A DNA stretch of 64,000 bases from Corynebacterium sp. MSK008. Its GTDB lineage: Bacteria; Actinomycetota; Actinomycetes; Mycobacteriales; Mycobacteriaceae. The notes beneath the pieces were generated by a model, which was given only the letters and a program-made list of their open reading frames with translations, was not told the origin of the DNA and did not search any database. A program made the translations under genes and the position numbers. Each line of letters opens with the position of its first letter. Position 1 is the first letter of the stretch. Location of the stretch: NCBI RefSeq assembly GCF_030232585.1, contig NZ_JASPJX010000010.1:1-64000 (forward strand), read 5' to 3'. Of the stretch, positions 8,369-16,721 are shown in pieces.

Positions 8369-10752
8369 TTTGCTGCGGCGTCGGCCGCGCGGTTGCGCAC
8401 TGCGCGTGCTGCGCGGTCTTGGCCTTCGGCGATGACGCGCTTCAAACCGTTCGGGACGTCCGCGTTAAGCAGAGCGTTTGCCTTCTCAACCGCCGCCTGT
8501 GTGACATCCCAACGCGGGTACATGCCCTCCAGGGTGCGCTGCGCCATCTCGTTGGTCAAACGATCCCACAAAGCCGGCGCGGCGCGGAAGTACTCGTCGG
8601 TCAACCCCTCAAGGTCTGCATCGGTAAAGGTGAGTCCGTCCATGAGGTAGCGGGCCTCAAGGTTGGTCAGGTCGTCGTTCATGAGCTTGTCCCAAGCCCA
8701 ACGCTTATCGACGACCGCCCTCGCCCGCAGACGCGAAATCGCGCCCTCCGACGTCTCGTCCTGCTCCTCATCCGCGGCCTCCAGCGGCAGGGCGCCGGCG
8801 GCGATGAGGTTCGTGATCGCCAACCAACGAACCTCCTGATTCTCAGAAGACTTCAGCAAATCCTTGAAGTACTCAACCGTCTCCTCAGTCGGCTCCAGAC
8901 GGGCAAGCGCACGGTCGAACACCGCCTTCGGCTCCTGGCCACGGAACGCCTCGTTCAACAGATCGAAACCGGTGCGGCGCCACGCCGGGTCAACGTAGCG
9001 CTTCACAGCCTCAGTAGCCTGAGCGGCGATCCGCTCCTGCATGTCCGGGCCAACCTCACGCGCCACCAACTCCACATACTTGCGAGCCGGCAGACGACCA
9101 TCGCGCACAGACTCCCATAAGGAAGACCACACCAAAGTCTTCGCCAGCGAATCCTCAATCTGGCCCAGGTGCTCCACGGCGAACTGCTGCTGCTCCGCAT
9201 CGAGACCCATCAGGCAGTACGTGAGGTCTTCGTCGTTCACCAGGGCGAGATCGTGTTTCACGCCTGAAAATTCAGGGATCTCAGTGCGCTCGCCGGTGAT
9301 GTCGAGTTCGACTTGGTGGGTGCGCTGCACGGTGCCGTCGATAAGCGAATAAAGCCCCACGCGAACACGGTGATCGCGCAACACCGGCGACTCCTGCACC
9401 ACAGTGAACGTGTCCGAAATCTCCGGGTAAAGACGCGACACACCGGTAGTACGCAGCCACTGCTCAGCCCAGTTAGACAAATCGCGGCCCGAAGCTTCCT
9501 CGAGCGCGCCGAGAAGATCGTCAAACGTAGCGTTGGAGTAGGCGTGGTTGTCGAAGTGCTTACGCACGCCCGCGAAGAACTCCTCGTAACCCACGTACGC
9601 CTGCAGCTGCTTCAGCACGGACGCGCCCTTCGCGTAGGTGATGCCGTCGAAGTTCTGCTCCGCGGTCTCAATGTCCGGCGCGTCCGCCGCGATCGGGTGC
9701 GTCGACGGCAGCTGATCCTGCGAATACGCCCACGCCTTCTCCACCGTGGCAAACGTCGTCCACGCCTCCGGATACTCACCGATACCCACCTGCGCCGTCG
9801 CTGCCGACCAGGTGGCGAAGGACTCGTTGAGCCACAAATCGTCCCACCACTGCATCGTGACCAAATCGCCGAACCACATGTGCGCCATCTCGTGCAGGAT
9901 GGTGTCGTTGCGGCGCTCCAGGCGGTACGGGGTGGGCTCGGAGGTGAAGATGTACTCGTCGCGGTACGTCACACACCCGACGTGTTCCATGGCGCCCATG
10001 TTGTACTCCGGGCAAAACACCTGGTCGTACTTGTCGCCGAACGGGTACTTGCGGCCGAAGTTGGCGTGGTAGAAGTCGAAGCCCTCCTTGGTCTGGCGGA
10101 ACAGGCGCTCCGAATCCATGTGGGGGATCAGGCTGGCGCGCGCGTACAGGCCGAGCTCGATCGTCCTGCCGTCGCCGGCATCGTAGGTGTCGGACACGCG
10201 CTCGAACTCGCCGGCGCAGATCGCGATGAGGTAGGTCGACAGCGGGTAGTCGATCACCGTGGTCCAGGTGGAGGTGCCGTCGCCGTTGTCCGTGCGCTCT
10301 ACCGCCTCGTTGAGAATGACGGTGTAGCGCTCCGGGGCCGTCACGCTGACCTTGTAGGTGGCCTTCAGGTCCGGCTGGTCGAAGCCGGCGAACACCTTCA
10401 TCGCCATCGCGGGCTCGAACTGGGTGTACAGGTAGTCCTTGCCATCCACCGGGTCGGTGAACTTGTGCAGGCCCTCGCCGGTGCGGTTGTAGGCGTCGTG
10501 GGAGGTGACGGTCAGGGTGTGGGGGCCGTCGTCAAGCGAAAGCTCCCGGCCCGTCTCCTCGCCGTCGAGGGCGGCCTCGAAACCGGCCGCGACCAGGTCG
10601 AAGTGGGTGGTGCCCGCCTTCGAATCGAAATGGACGGTGCTCACCGTGGTGAACTCGTCGGCACCGGTGATGTCAACGGAGATGTCGTAGCGGACGTTGG
10701 AAATCAGTTCGGCGCGCGCCTGCGCGTCCTTGCGAGTCAGATTGGTCTTCAT
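8365..10752 (-). CDS. pepN: Aminopeptidase N (M1 zinc metallopeptidase)
   Basis: This 795-residue cytosolic M1 peptidase removes N-terminal residues from peptides. It has the zinc site HEMAHMWFGDL near residues 286-296 with the downstream Glu in NESFATW. The exopeptidase signature, normally GAMEN, reads GAMEH near residue 253. The C-terminal ERAP1-like helical half is complete. The start is ATG 10752 (MKTNLTRKDAQ). An open frame runs further upstream, but it enters the divergent gene and has no family similarity. TAGGTT at 10760-10765 lies 7 nt before the ATG, suggesting a leaderless mRNA. Confidence 0.95.
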   Translation of the reverse strand: MKTNLTRKDAQARAELISNVRYDISVDITGADEFTTVSTVHFDSKAGTTHFDLVAAGFEAALDGEETGRELSLDDGPHTLTVTSHDAYNRTGEGLHKFTDPVDGKDYLYTQFEPAMAMKVFAGFDQPDLKATYKVSVTAPERYTVILNEAVERTDNGDGTSTWTTVIDYPLSTYLIAICAGEFERVSDTYDAGDGRTIELGLYARASLIPHMDSERLFRQTKEGFDFYHANFGRKYPFGDKYDQVFCPEYNMGAMEHVGCVTYRDEYIFTSEPTPYRLERRNDTILHEMAHMWFGDLVTMQWWDDLWLNESFATWSAATAQVGIGEYPEAWTTFATVEKAWAYSQDQLPSTHPIAADAPDIETAEQNFDGITYAKGASVLKQLQAYVGYEEFFAGVRKHFDNHAYSNATFDDLLGALEEASGRDLSNWAEQWLRTTGVSRLYPEISDTFTVVQESPVLRDHRVRVGLYSLIDGTVQRTHQVELDITGERTEIPEFSGVKHDLALVNDEDLTYCLMGLDAEQQQFAVEHLGQIEDSLAKTLVWSSLWESVRDGRLPARKYVELVAREVGPDMQERIAAQATEAVKRYVDPAWRRTGFDLLNEAFRGQEPKAVFDRALARLEPTEETVEYFKDLLKSSENQEVRWLAITNLIAAGALPLEAADEEQDETSEGAISRLRARAVVDKRWAWDKLMNDDLTNLEARYLMDGLTFTDADLEGLTDEYFRAAPALWDRLTNEMAQRTLEGMYPRWDVTQAAVEKANALLNADVPNGLKRVIAEGQDRAARAVRNRAADAAAN

Positions 10753-10759
10753 CTGCCCC

Positions 10760-10765
10760 AACCTA
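10760..10765 (-). promoter_or_regulatory. -10 element TAGGTT of pepN
   Basis: On the minus strand the hexamer is 7 nt from ATG 10752. It lies only 7 bp from the opposing -10 at 10773. Confidence 0.45.
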
Positions 10766-10772
10766 CACGCGC

Positions 10773-10778
10773 TATCGT
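10773..10778 (+). promoter_or_regulatory. -10 element TATCGT of the DsbA-like gene
   Basis: TATCGT is 7 nt before ATG 10786 in a 33-bp divergent spacer, with no ribosome binding site. Confidence 0.45.
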
Positions 10779-10785
10779 GGGCGCC

Positions 10786-11403
10786 ATGACGGAACAAGTG
10801 AAATTCTGGTTTGACGTATCCTGCCCGTTCGCATGGCAGACCTCCCGCTGGATCAAAGAGGTGGAGAAGGTCCGCGACATCGAAGTCGAGTGGGTGCCCA
10901 TGTCGCTCGCAGTGCTTAACGACGGCCGCGACATCCCCGACGACTACGCCGCAGCCATGGAGGCCAACTGGGGCCCGGCGCGCGTGTTCGCGAAGGTCAA
11001 GGAAGAACAGCCCGAGAAGGTCGACGAGCTGTACACCACAATGGCCACGATGATCCACGCCGGCGGCGAGGGCGGCAAGAAGGGCTATGGCGCCTACGAC
11101 GAGATCATCGCCAAGGCGCTGGCGGAGGTCGGTCTGACGGACCACTTCGCCGAGGTGGCCAACACGTCTGACAGCGATGACCTGCTGCGCGGTTTCCACG
11201 CCTCCGCCATGGACGCAGTCGGCGACGACGTGGGCACCCCGGTGGTCAAGCTCGGCGACAACGCGTTCTTCGGCCCCGTGATTACCCGCGTGCCGGAAGG
11301 CGAAGAGGCAGGCAAGCTGTTCGACCACGCCGTCGGCCTGGCCGAGTTCCCGTACTTCTTCGAACTCAAGCGCACCCGCACGGAGATGCCCCAGGTACGC
11401 TAA
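10786..11403 (+). CDS. DsbA-family thioredoxin-fold protein (mycothiol-dependent nitroreductase-like, monothiol)
   Basis: The 205-residue protein matches the family of M. tuberculosis Rv2466c, which sits at the same place beside pepN and rpiB. It starts VKFWFDVSCPFAW. The usual CPWC active site is replaced by Cys13-Pro-Phe-Ala16, so the resolving cysteine is missing. The cis-proline region GTPVVKLGDNAFFGPV and the large inserted helical domain are present. A glutathione- or mycothiol-S-transferase-like or mycothiol-dependent reductase chemistry is the likely role in the cytosol. rpiB follows 5 bp later, presumably in one operon. Confidence 0.85.
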   Translation: MTEQVKFWFDVSCPFAWQTSRWIKEVEKVRDIEVEWVPMSLAVLNDGRDIPDDYAAAMEANWGPARVFAKVKEEQPEKVDELYTTMATMIHAGGEGGKKGYGAYDEIIAKALAEVGLTDHFAEVANTSDSDDLLRGFHASAMDAVGDDVGTPVVKLGDNAFFGPVITRVPEGEEAGKLFDHAVGLAEFPYFFELKRTRTEMPQVR

Positions 11404-11408
11404 GCGCC

Positions 11409-11876
11409 ATGCGTATTTACCTTGGAGCAGACCACGCCGGATTCGAGCGCAAGAACCAGATCAAGGCCCACCTTGAGGCCCAGGGCCACGAGGTGACCGA
11501 CTGCGGCGCCCACGAGTACGACGCCGCCGACGACTACCCGGCGTTCTGCATCGCCGCGGCTGAGGCCGTGGTGGCCGACCCGGGTTCGCTGGGCATCGTG
11601 CTCGGCGGCTCCGGCAACGGCGAGCAGATCGCCGCGAACAAGGTCAAGGGTGCCCGCTGCGCCCTGGCGTGGTCGGAAGAGACCGCGAAGCTCGCCCGCG
11701 AGCACAACAACGCGCAGCTCATCGGCATCGGCGGCCGTATGCACACCGAGGAAGAAGCACTCGCAATTGTCGACGCCTTCGTGTCCCAGCCGTGGAGCGA
11801 AGAGGAACGTCACCAGCGCCGCATCGACATCCTCGCGGAGTACGAGCGCACCGGCGTCGCGCCGGAGCTGCCGTAA
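11409..11876 (+). CDS. rpiB: Ribose-5-phosphate isomerase B
   Basis: The 155-residue protein interconverts ribose-5-phosphate and ribulose-5-phosphate in the pentose phosphate pathway. It begins MRIYLGADHAGFE, the family signature, and carries the GGSGNGEQIAANKVKG anion-binding loop and an R-A-L/E-H-N stretch. Length fits the RpiB/LacAB family. It follows the DsbA-like gene by 5 bp. It also marks the end of the conserved segment, because the glycan locus begins 6 bp later on the opposite strand. Confidence 0.95.
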   Translation: MRIYLGADHAGFERKNQIKAHLEAQGHEVTDCGAHEYDAADDYPAFCIAAAEAVVADPGSLGIVLGGSGNGEQIAANKVKGARCALAWSEETAKLAREHNNAQLIGIGGRMHTEEEALAIVDAFVSQPWSEEERHQRRIDILAEYERTGVAPELP

Positions 11877-11882
11877 GCCGCG

Positions 11883-12989
11883 TCACCAGCCGGCGAAGTA
11901 GCGCTCCAGCTGCAGCGGGCCCGCCACTGGCGTCAGCCCGAAGTCCTCGGGGTGCGCCGTGACCGGCTCCAGCTCGAGTGCTGCGGCGCGTTTGGTGCGC
12001 ACCACGGTGCCGTCGGGGGAGAGCACGTACTCCACAGCCAAAAGCGCGCTCAAGTCCTGCGGCGCCCAGCCCGCACCGACGGCGATGCTCACCCGCGCCT
12101 CAACCTCGGCGGTGCCCACGCGCGGGTCGTGCGCGAACAGCGCCGGCACCTCCGCCACGCGCACGTACGCGCCGACTTTGAGCCACTCTGCGATGACGAA
12201 GTCGCGCACCCCCTCGCCGTCGAGCTCCGGGACCTCCACCTGCAGGTCGAAGGTATCGAAGATGACCCCGTCCGGCCGCGCCAGCGGGTGGGTCACGCGC
12301 CGGGCCAGCGCCAGCGACTCGGCGTTTTTGACGGCGGTGGCGGCGGCCGGGTCGTCGTAACGCTGCCCGAAGTCCTCATCCGCGTGGTGCGCGACGGCCG
12401 CCGGCTCGTGCACGAAGCTGGCACCGGCGTTCCAGGCGCGGAAGCCGAACTCCCAGTCCTCGCCGCCGTAGCCGACAAGCGTGCCGTCGAAGCCGCCGAC
12501 CGCGTCGAAGAACTCGCGCGAGCACGTCAGCACCGCCGAGATGATGTAGCGCCATGAGCTGTGGTCGGCGTTGCGGAGGTTGGCGGTGGCGGACCAGGCG
12601 TCGATAAGCCATTGCGGCTCTTTGTCCTCGGCGCCGGTGCGCCGCGCGCCGACGACCACCGCCCGCGCATCGCCCACGATGTGCGGCACCACCGCGGCGA
12701 GGTAGCCGGGCTCGGGCACGGTGTCGGCGTCGAGAAACGCGAGCACCTCGCCGCGCGCAGCGTCCGCGCCGAGGTTGCGCGCCGCGGCCGCCCGGAAGCC
12801 TTTGTCCTCCTGGCGCACCACGCGCACGCCCTCGACCGCGGGTGGTTCGGCGGAGCCGTCGTCGGCCACGATGATCTCCACCTCGCCCGCGTAGTCCTGC
12901 GCCCGCACCGCCGCGACGACCCGCTCGAGCGCTTCCGCGTCGTTGTAATGCGGGATGACCACGCTCACATCAGGCCAGCTAAACGCCAT
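11883..12989 (-). CDS. Glycosyltransferase family 2
   Basis: The 368-residue GT-A glycosyltransferase begins VSVVIPHYNDAEALERVV, the GT2 nucleotide-binding strand. It has the metal-binding FLDADTVPE near residue 85 and the galactosyltransferase-type acceptor motif GYGGEDWEFGFRAW. It should transfer a hexose from a nucleotide sugar in the cytosol. I start at ATG 12989, which has a perfect GGAGG 5 nt upstream; an in-frame GTG at 13001 overlaps that ribosome binding site. The start lies 25 bp inside the preceding gene. It is the last gene of the minus-strand glycan operon, and the acceptor cannot be deduced. Confidence 0.85.
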   Translation of the reverse strand: MAFSWPDVSVVIPHYNDAEALERVVAAVRAQDYAGEVEIIVADDGSAEPPAVEGVRVVRQEDKGFRAAAARNLGADAARGEVLAFLDADTVPEPGYLAAVVPHIVGDARAVVVGARRTGAEDKEPQWLIDAWSATANLRNADHSSWRYIISAVLTCSREFFDAVGGFDGTLVGYGGEDWEFGFRAWNAGASFVHEPAAVAHHADEDFGQRYDDPAAATAVKNAESLALARRVTHPLARPDGVIFDTFDLQVEVPELDGEGVRDFVIAEWLKVGAYVRVAEVPALFAHDPRVGTAEVEARVSIAVGAGWAPQDLSALLAVEYVLSPDGTVVRTKRAAALELEPVTAHPEDFGLTPVAGPLQLERYFAGW

Positions 12990-13828
12990 GTTTCCTCCCA
13001 CAATTGCGCGACCTCGGCCCAGCCGTAGCGCGGCGGGTCCATCTGCTTGGGCACATGCTTATCGACGGCCTCCCGCCAACCGCCGTCAGCCACCAACGTC
13101 ACGCGCCCGGGCAGCCACGCGTCGATCTCGCGGGCGTAGTCGGAGTCGCGCACCAGCACGGTGCGGCCCGCGCCCAGCCAGGCCATGAGCGAGCCGGAGG
13201 CGGAGAAGTGGCGGTGCGGGCACACCGGCACCGCGATGCGGCCCATTTCACGCGTGAGTTGGGCGTCGGTGAGCCAGCCCGTGATCTCGGCGTCGAGTGT
13301 GTCGGCCCAGTCCTCGTGGCCCTTTGAGACCGCACCGAGGAAGCGCAGGCGGTGGTCCGGCAGCGCCTCGATGAGGTCCTCGTGGCCCTTGCCGGGGTAG
13401 AGAAACCCCAGCACGCCGACGCTGCCCGGCTCGGGGTCGAAGGGCGAGTCGATCACCGGGATGGGCAGGCGGATCACCGTTGTCGCGGCGTCGAAAAACG
13501 AGGCCTCGTGCTCGGAGTTGACCACCGCGACGTCCGCCGCCTCCACGAGCCCGCGGTAAACGCGTGCGCGACGTGCGAAGCGCTCGGCGCCCTCCTCCGG
13601 CTGGGGGATGTCGTGCAGGCTCACGGACAACGGGCCGTCGATGCGCGCCAGCAAGCGCTCGGCGGTGTCGCCGAAAAGGTGGTCGGTGAAGGTGACGTGG
13701 ACGGGGCCGGAAAGCGGGGCATCGCCGAACGTCTCCTCCCGGATGACCTCGGAACCGGTCGTGCGGGCGAGCCCGAGGGCGTACTCGGTTACCCCGTGGC
13801 CCGCGGGGCCGACGATGAGATGTTTCAT
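12965..13828 (-). CDS. Glycosyltransferase, GT-B fold (family 4-like)
   Basis: The 287-residue protein looks like a compact GT-B enzyme. An N-terminal Rossmann start MKHLIVGPAGHGVTEYALGL is followed by a C-terminal donor domain with FLYPGKGHEDLIEALPDH (the GT4 GxxxPxKG-like turn) and ASGSLMAWLGAGRTVLV. Similarity is weak, so the donor sugar is unknown. The start codon overlaps the WcbI-like gene stop as ATGA, and the 3' end overlaps the GT2 gene by 25 bp. Translational coupling through all three genes is therefore likely. Confidence 0.7.
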   Translation of the reverse strand: MKHLIVGPAGHGVTEYALGLARTTGSEVIREETFGDAPLSGPVHVTFTDHLFGDTAERLLARIDGPLSVSLHDIPQPEEGAERFARRARVYRGLVEAADVAVVNSEHEASFFDAATTVIRLPIPVIDSPFDPEPGSVGVLGFLYPGKGHEDLIEALPDHRLRFLGAVSKGHEDWADTLDAEITGWLTDAQLTREMGRIAVPVCPHRHFSASGSLMAWLGAGRTVLVRDSDYAREIDAWLPGRVTLVADGGWREAVDKHVPKQMDPPRYGWAEVAQLWEETWRLAGLM

Positions 13829-14652
13829 TGCACCAACCCTAGATTCGCAAGACGTTCCGCGTGGCGCTGCAACCCGTGGGCCACCAGTGCCGGGCGCTGG
13901 CGGTAGAACTCCAGCTGCGCGGCGCGGATCTCGCCGGCGTCGATGACCCCGGCGCCGCGCTCGCGCCACGTATCGCGTCCCGTCACTGTAACGCCGAGTG
14001 CGTCGGCGGCCGCGGCGTCGATAGGCGAGTCCAGCCCGCCGAGCATTTCGTAGTCGGGGGCGACCGGCTCGTCGGAAAGCCCCAGCTCCTCCAGCACCCG
14101 CGACGCCATGAATGCAAGCGTCGCGTTGTCGGGGTGGTTGACGGTGTGCCACACGGGGGTGGTTTCCAGGTAGTCCGACACCACCACCGCGCCGTGGGCG
14201 CGCTCGCGCAGCCGCATCTGCTCGACGGACATCGCGGCGGCGCGCCGCAACGCGTCCGGTGACGGCGCCGCGGCCGGGGTGTGCCCCGCGGCGGCGGCCA
14301 GGGTGCGCAGGTCGTGGTACGGCACCACCGGCGGGTTCAACGACGGATCATCCGGGTCGCGGATGATGGCCTGATACGGCATGAGCCCGTCGAAACGCAG
14401 CACCGGCACAACCACACGCCGCGCCGACGTTTGCAGCTGCCGAGTGCCCACGGGCAGGCCACGGTAGTTGTCGCGGATCGGTTGCGTCACCAGCACGTCG
14501 GCGCGGGCCACCAGGTCCAGAAACCACCCCATGTCCGCCGCTTCAAGCTCGTGGACTGGGGCGATGCGCTCGCCGGTGAAGTGCCCGGTGGACATGAGCA
14601 GCTTGCGCGTGGACTCCGCCTGGCAGTTGCCAACAACGACGAGCAAAGACAT
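13825..14652 (-). CDS. WcbI-like polysaccharide biosynthesis putative acetyltransferase
   Basis: The 275-residue protein starts with LLVVVGNCQAES, with Gly8-Asn9-Cys10-Gln11 as in the WcbI family. In Burkholderia capsule loci that family is thought to acetylate sugars. It also carries the conserved LRFDGLMPYQ region and a central His/Asp patch (HTVNHPDNATL). It is first in a three-gene minus-strand operon and should act on the glycan made by its neighbours. A TACTGT -10 at 14659-14664 is 6 nt from the ATG and no ribosome binding site is present. Assignment rests on a short motif plus context. Confidence 0.7.
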   Translation of the reverse strand: MSLLVVVGNCQAESTRKLLMSTGHFTGERIAPVHELEAADMGWFLDLVARADVLVTQPIRDNYRGLPVGTRQLQTSARRVVVPVLRFDGLMPYQAIIRDPDDPSLNPPVVPYHDLRTLAAAAGHTPAAAPSPDALRRAAAMSVEQMRLRERAHGAVVVSDYLETTPVWHTVNHPDNATLAFMASRVLEELGLSDEPVAPDYEMLGGLDSPIDAAAADALGVTVTGRDTWRERGAGVIDAGEIRAAQLEFYRQRPALVAHGLQRHAERLANLGLVQ

Positions 14653-14658
14653 GCCAAC

Positions 14659-14664
14659 ACAGTA
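14659..14664 (-). promoter_or_regulatory. -10 element TACTGT of the WcbI-like operon
   Basis: Minus-strand hexamer 6 nt before ATG 14652, within a 36-bp divergent spacer. Confidence 0.45.
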
Positions 14665-14676
14665 TGCGAAAACGTT

Positions 14677-14682
14677 TATATT
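14677..14682 (+). promoter_or_regulatory. -10 element TATATT of the plus-strand glycan operon
   Basis: TATATT is 6 nt before GTG 14689. The surrounding AT-rich run (AAACGTTTATATTAG) stands out in an otherwise GC-rich region. The opposing -10 is only 12 bp away. Confidence 0.55.
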
Positions 14683-14688
14683 AGTGGG

Positions 14689-15609
14689 GTGCGCGTTCTG
14701 TCTATTCCCTCCGGTCACCCGTACACGCAGGCTATCCGCCCTGCTGGCGTGGAGTTTCTGCCGGACCCGGACATCGACGGCAACTGGTGGCCGCACCCGG
14801 CGCTCGAGGCCGAGTTTTGGCGCGACCCGCCCGCGGTGGACCTCGTGCACATCCACTTCGGCTTCGAGCACCGCTCGCCCGCGCAGATTGCGGAGCTGTG
14901 CCGCGCGCTGCCGGTGCCGCTGGTGCTCACGGTCCACGACCTGGACAACCCGCATCTCGTCGACCAGACCGAGCATCACGAGCGGTTGCAATTGCTTATC
15001 GACGAAGCATCCGCCCTGATCACCCTCACCGACCAAGCCGCCGACATCCTCGCCCGCGACTTCGGCGCGCGAGACGTCCGCGTGGTGCCGCACCCGCGGA
15101 TCGTGGAGGAACCGGTGGCGGTGGAACCGGGCGGGCGCGCGGCGGTGTTTTTGAAGTCGGTGCGCTCTAACGTGGTCGCGGACGAGCAGTTCTACCGCGA
15201 TATCGCGGCGCGGGTGCCGTTGGATGTGTATGTGCATGGGGGAGCGGAGCTGGCGTCGATAGGCACTGTGGTGCACGAGCCCATGAGCGACGACGAGCTG
15301 CACAGAGCTGTCGGCCGCGCCGGGGTGTGTATCTTGCCGTACACGCGCGGCACGCACTCCGGGTGGCTGGAAATGTGCCGCGACCTGGGTGTGCCTGTGG
15401 CGGTGCCGGACTGCGGGTGCTACGCCGGGCAAGCGGACACCCCAGACGCGGTGGAGGTGTACCGCACCGGCGACGGGCGCGCGGCCGGTTTGGCTGCGGC
15501 GCGGCTACTCGCCCGCGGGCCGGTGCCGTACACCGGCGACAGGGCGCGGCAGCTGGACCAGGTGCGCCGGGCGCACGAGGAGATTTACAGGAAAGTGGTG
15601 ATCGAGTGA
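14689..15609 (+). CDS. Glycosyltransferase, GT-B fold
   Basis: The 306-residue protein begins MRVLSIPSGHPYTQAIRP and has the HIHFGFEHRSPAQ segment and LTVHDLDNP typical of GT4-like acceptor domains. The C-terminal half holds YTRGTHSGWLEMCRDLGVPVAVPDCG, a donor-site region. It lacks a long N-terminal extension and any membrane segment. The start is GTG with no ribosome binding site, 6 nt after a TATATT -10, so probably leaderless. The next gene starts at the overlapping GTGA. The donor and acceptor are unknown. Confidence 0.75.
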   Translation: MRVLSIPSGHPYTQAIRPAGVEFLPDPDIDGNWWPHPALEAEFWRDPPAVDLVHIHFGFEHRSPAQIAELCRALPVPLVLTVHDLDNPHLVDQTEHHERLQLLIDEASALITLTDQAADILARDFGARDVRVVPHPRIVEEPVAVEPGGRAAVFLKSVRSNVVADEQFYRDIAARVPLDVYVHGGAELASIGTVVHEPMSDDELHRAVGRAGVCILPYTRGTHSGWLEMCRDLGVPVAVPDCGCYAGQADTPDAVEVYRTGDGRAAGLAAARLLARGPVPYTGDRARQLDQVRRAHEEIYRKVVIE

Positions 15610-16721
15610 CCGTCGCCGCGAAACCCGCGACCCGTGCCCCGCGCACCGGAAAACTCCGCATCGCGCTGGTCGGGCCTGCGCGCTACCCGGTGCGCGAGCC
15701 GTACGCCGGCGGGCTGGAGGCGTTCTGCCACACCATGGTCGCCGCGCTGCGCGAGCTCGGCCACGACGTGGACTTCTTCGCCGCCGAAGGCTCCGACGGC
15801 AACGACCCAACCCTCGAGCTGCCCGGGGTGGACTGGGGCGCACACGCCGCCGAGGCCACCGACACCACCTACCCGGAAGGCGGGCGCGAGCGCGAAAACG
15901 CCGCCTTTGTGGAATTGCGCCGCCTGCTGGTCGCGCGCGGCTACGACGTGGTGCACAACAACAGCCTCAACCCCTACATCTTCCCCTCGGCCGCCTCGCC
16001 GGAGCCGCTGCCGATGCTGACCACGCTGCACACTCCGATGGTCGAGGAAATCCAGGCCGCCATCACCGCGGCCGGCCTGCGCGCCGGGCGGTTCGCCGCC
16101 GTCAGCCGCACCACCGCACGGGACTGGCGCCTACCGAGTGAGCCGGTGATCATCCCCAACGGCGTCAACGTGAACCTCTGGCAGCCGGGCAGCGGCGGCG
16201 GCACCGCGGTGTGGTTCGGCCGCCTCGTGCCGGAAAAGGGCGCGCATTTGGCTATCGACGCCTGCAGCAAAGCCGGCGTCCCCCTCGTGCTGGCGGGACG
16301 CAACGGCGACCACCACTACTTCCGCGACGAAATCGCGCCCAGGCTGGGCGACGGCGCCGAGTGGATCGGCGAGCTGTCCCACGCGGAACTGCGCAAACTC
16401 GTCGCCGGGTGCGGTGTTGCCGTGGTCAGCCCGCGGTGGGAGGAACCGTTCGGGCTCGTCGCGTTCGAAGCGATGGCCTGCGGCACCCCCGTTGCGGCGT
16501 TTCGCCGCGGCGGCATGGGCGAGCTGCTTCGCGACGCCCCGGCGGCCCTCGCCCCTGCCGACGACGTCGCAGCGCTTGCCGCCGCGATTGCTAAGGCGCG
16601 TGGGTTTGAGAGGGACGTGGTGCGCCGTTGGGTCGTCGAGAGGCATTCGCTTTCCCAAACCGCGAAGCACTACACCGACATCTTCCGCCAGGTAGCGGCG
16701 TTTGGAAAGGTAGGACAATGA
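15606..16721 (+). CDS. Glycosyltransferase family 4
   Basis: The 371-residue GT4 enzyme has a Pro/Ala-rich N-terminal 20 residues, then RIALVGPARYPVREPYAGGLEAF, the GT4 glycine-rich acceptor loop. The retaining-GT4 donor motif WEEPFGLVAFEAMACGTPVAAF, with the E-x7-E pair, is near residue 280. It should transfer a nucleotide-activated hexose with retention. The GTG start overlaps the previous stop (GTGA), and its stop overlaps the next ATG (ATGA), so the genes are translationally coupled. Confidence 0.88.
   Translation: MTVAAKPATRAPRTGKLRIALVGPARYPVREPYAGGLEAFCHTMVAALRELGHDVDFFAAEGSDGNDPTLELPGVDWGAHAAEATDTTYPEGGRERENAAFVELRRLLVARGYDVVHNNSLNPYIFPSAASPEPLPMLTTLHTPMVEEIQAAITAAGLRAGRFAAVSRTTARDWRLPSEPVIIPNGVNVNLWQPGSGGGTAVWFGRLVPEKGAHLAIDACSKAGVPLVLAGRNGDHHYFRDEIAPRLGDGAEWIGELSHAELRKLVAGCGVAVVSPRWEEPFGLVAFEAMACGTPVAAFRRGGMGELLRDAPAALAPADDVAALAAAIAKARGFERDVVRRWVVERHSLSQTAKHYTDIFRQVAAFGKVGQ

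Noticed and set aside
10753-11328. Upstream extension of pepN to 11328
   Set aside because: The added 192 residues are antisense to the DsbA-like gene and have no peptidase similarity; the true N-terminus MKTNLTRK follows a -10 element.
12990-13001. GTG start at 13001 for the GT2 gene
   Set aside because: The codons before ATG 12989 are the ribosome binding site itself (GGAGG), so they are not translated.
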